Shown here: in pieces, positions 63,312 to 64,000 of the stretch
Layout: every line of letters starts with the position of its first letter
Position numbering within the stretch: the stretch's first letter is position 1
Assembly: GCF_004216715.1 (NCBI RefSeq)
Contig: NZ_SGXG01000001.1
Coordinates: 4,324,501-4,388,500 of the forward strand
From: Cecembia calidifontis
Lineage (GTDB): Bacteria; Bacteroidota; Bacteroidia; Cytophagales; Cyclobacteriaceae
Reading direction: 5' to 3'
DNA: 64,000 bases
Notes under the pieces: model-generated
What the model saw: the letters and a program-made list of their open reading frames with translations, nothing else
The model's database searches: none
What the model was told of the DNA's origin: nothing
Position numbers and translations under genes: made by a program

Positions 63312-64000
63312 CTCAAAGACAAAGGCTTACCCAATACATTTTGCATGACCTGAATATACTGATCCGTAATTTTCTCAATACTAAAACGAGCATGCGTTTC
63401 CCTTTGTATGGCGTATTTATCAAAATGCTCAATATTTTCTAAAGCCATGATTATCTTCTCGGCCATATCTTTGGGGTTTCCTACTTCGCATAAATAGCCA
63501 TTGAAACCATCTTTAATCACTTCCGCATTGCCTCCGGGACAATCGGTAGCAATTACAGGAGTTCCCAAGGCCAAACTTTCCAGGATGACATTAGAGAATC
63601 CTTCATATCGAGAACTGGAAAGAAGTAACTTAGCTCTGGGAATAAAAGCATAAGGATTATTTTGAAAACCTAAAAACTGAACATACTCCTCCAAGCCTTT
63701 AGCCATAATAATATTTTGCAATTCAGGCTGAAGTTCACCAATTCCTATAATTCCCAATTTCAGCTTAAATCCTGATTGAATCAAAATTTCTAGAGCAGAA
63801 AGCATCATGGGATAATCCTTTTGGGGAAGCAAGCGGCCGATGGCCAACAAATCAAAAGTTTCCGTATCCTTCTCCGCCATTTTTTCAATCAAATGGGCAT
63901 CAACAGGATTGTAGATTAAGCTGATTTTCTGGTGGGAAGTGTTGGTTTCATCAATGAAATCCTTTCTCATGGATTCACTTTGTACCACAATCCTATCCGA
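63308..64000 (-). CDS. Glycosyltransferase family 4 (partial, C-terminal part)
   Basis: The frame is open to the right window edge (SDRIVVQSES...), so the start lies outside. The seen 230 residues are the C-terminal GT-B half: FDLLAIGRLLPQKDYPMMLS, FLGFQNNPYAFIPRAKLLL, and the EX7E-type nucleotide-sugar site SSRYEGFSNVILESLALGTP with TPVIATDCPGGNAEVI. It transfers a sugar to the lipid-linked repeat unit. Its stop overlaps the HAD gene start (ATGA). Confidence 0.92.
   Translation of the reverse strand, partial: SDRIVVQSESMRKDFIDETNTSHQKISLIYNPVDAHLIEKMAEKDTETFDLLAIGRLLPQKDYPMMLSALEILIQSGFKLKLGIIGIGELQPELQNIIMAKGLEEYVQFLGFQNNPYAFIPRAKLLLSSSRYEGFSNVILESLALGTPVIATDCPGGNAEVIKDGFNGYLCEVGNPKDMAEKIIMALENIEHFDKYAIQRETHARFSIEKITDQYIQVMQNVLGKPLSLR

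Overview
The window looks like a chromosomal segment of a member of the Bacteroidota, most likely Cytophagales and close to the Cyclobacteriaceae. The evidence is several gene fronts with TAnnTTTG/TTCG -7 elements, envelope proteins typical of the phylum (a very large LptD-like protein, a DUF4369-type TlpA lipoprotein, a GH20 hexosaminidase beside a NagX-like membrane protein), weak Shine-Dalgarno sequences, and transposases of IS families common there. This is inference from gene content; no rRNA or tRNA gene was recognised in the window.

Region 1 (1-19.8 kb) is dense housekeeping and envelope sequence: the end of an ABC exporter with its HlyD adaptor, GlcNAc-polymer utilisation (GH20 plus NagX-like), LptD, a cell-wall amidase, riboflavin synthase, PIMT, an acyl-CoA thioesterase, PEP synthase, and a plus-strand cluster running from the CCA-adding enzyme to an undescribed kinase-like protein. 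Region 2 (19.9-33.1 kb) holds an IS1634-family element, a four-gene operon of secreted or lipoprotein products centred on an 819-residue leucine-rich-repeat protein, and alaS-gatB-tlpA, followed by an M23 peptidase on the other strand.

Region 3 (33.1-56.6 kb) is accessory. Functional genes (a PAS sensor broken by an IS1380-family element, an AddA-like helicase-nuclease, a DUF6508-like protein, a DUF1080 protein, a PAS protein) are separated by at least eight copies of a hairpin-rich intergenic repeat of about 0.4-0.6 kb, here called R1, and by two smaller repeat families (R2, R3). The region also carries three IS4-family elements, an IS256-family element nested in one of them, and two IS3-family copies in tandem. 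For most ISs the ends and target duplications can be read to the base. Every intact or nested DDE-type IS except the IS3 pair has a strong hairpin between its transposase-proximal end and the transposase start.

Region 4 (56.6-64 kb) is the start of an exopolysaccharide locus on the minus strand: Wzc-like autokinase, Wza-like export lipoprotein, a Wzy/EpsG-like polymerase, a UbiA-like membrane protein paired with a HAD phosphatase that has Cys in place of the second motif-I Asp, and a GT4 glycosyltransferase cut by the window edge.

The best candidates for something undescribed are the R1 repeat family and the way repeat tracts supply gene stop codons, the four-gene LRR operon whose products seem to share one domain, the kinase-like protein at 18.8-19.8 kb, and the HAD/UbiA-like pair.
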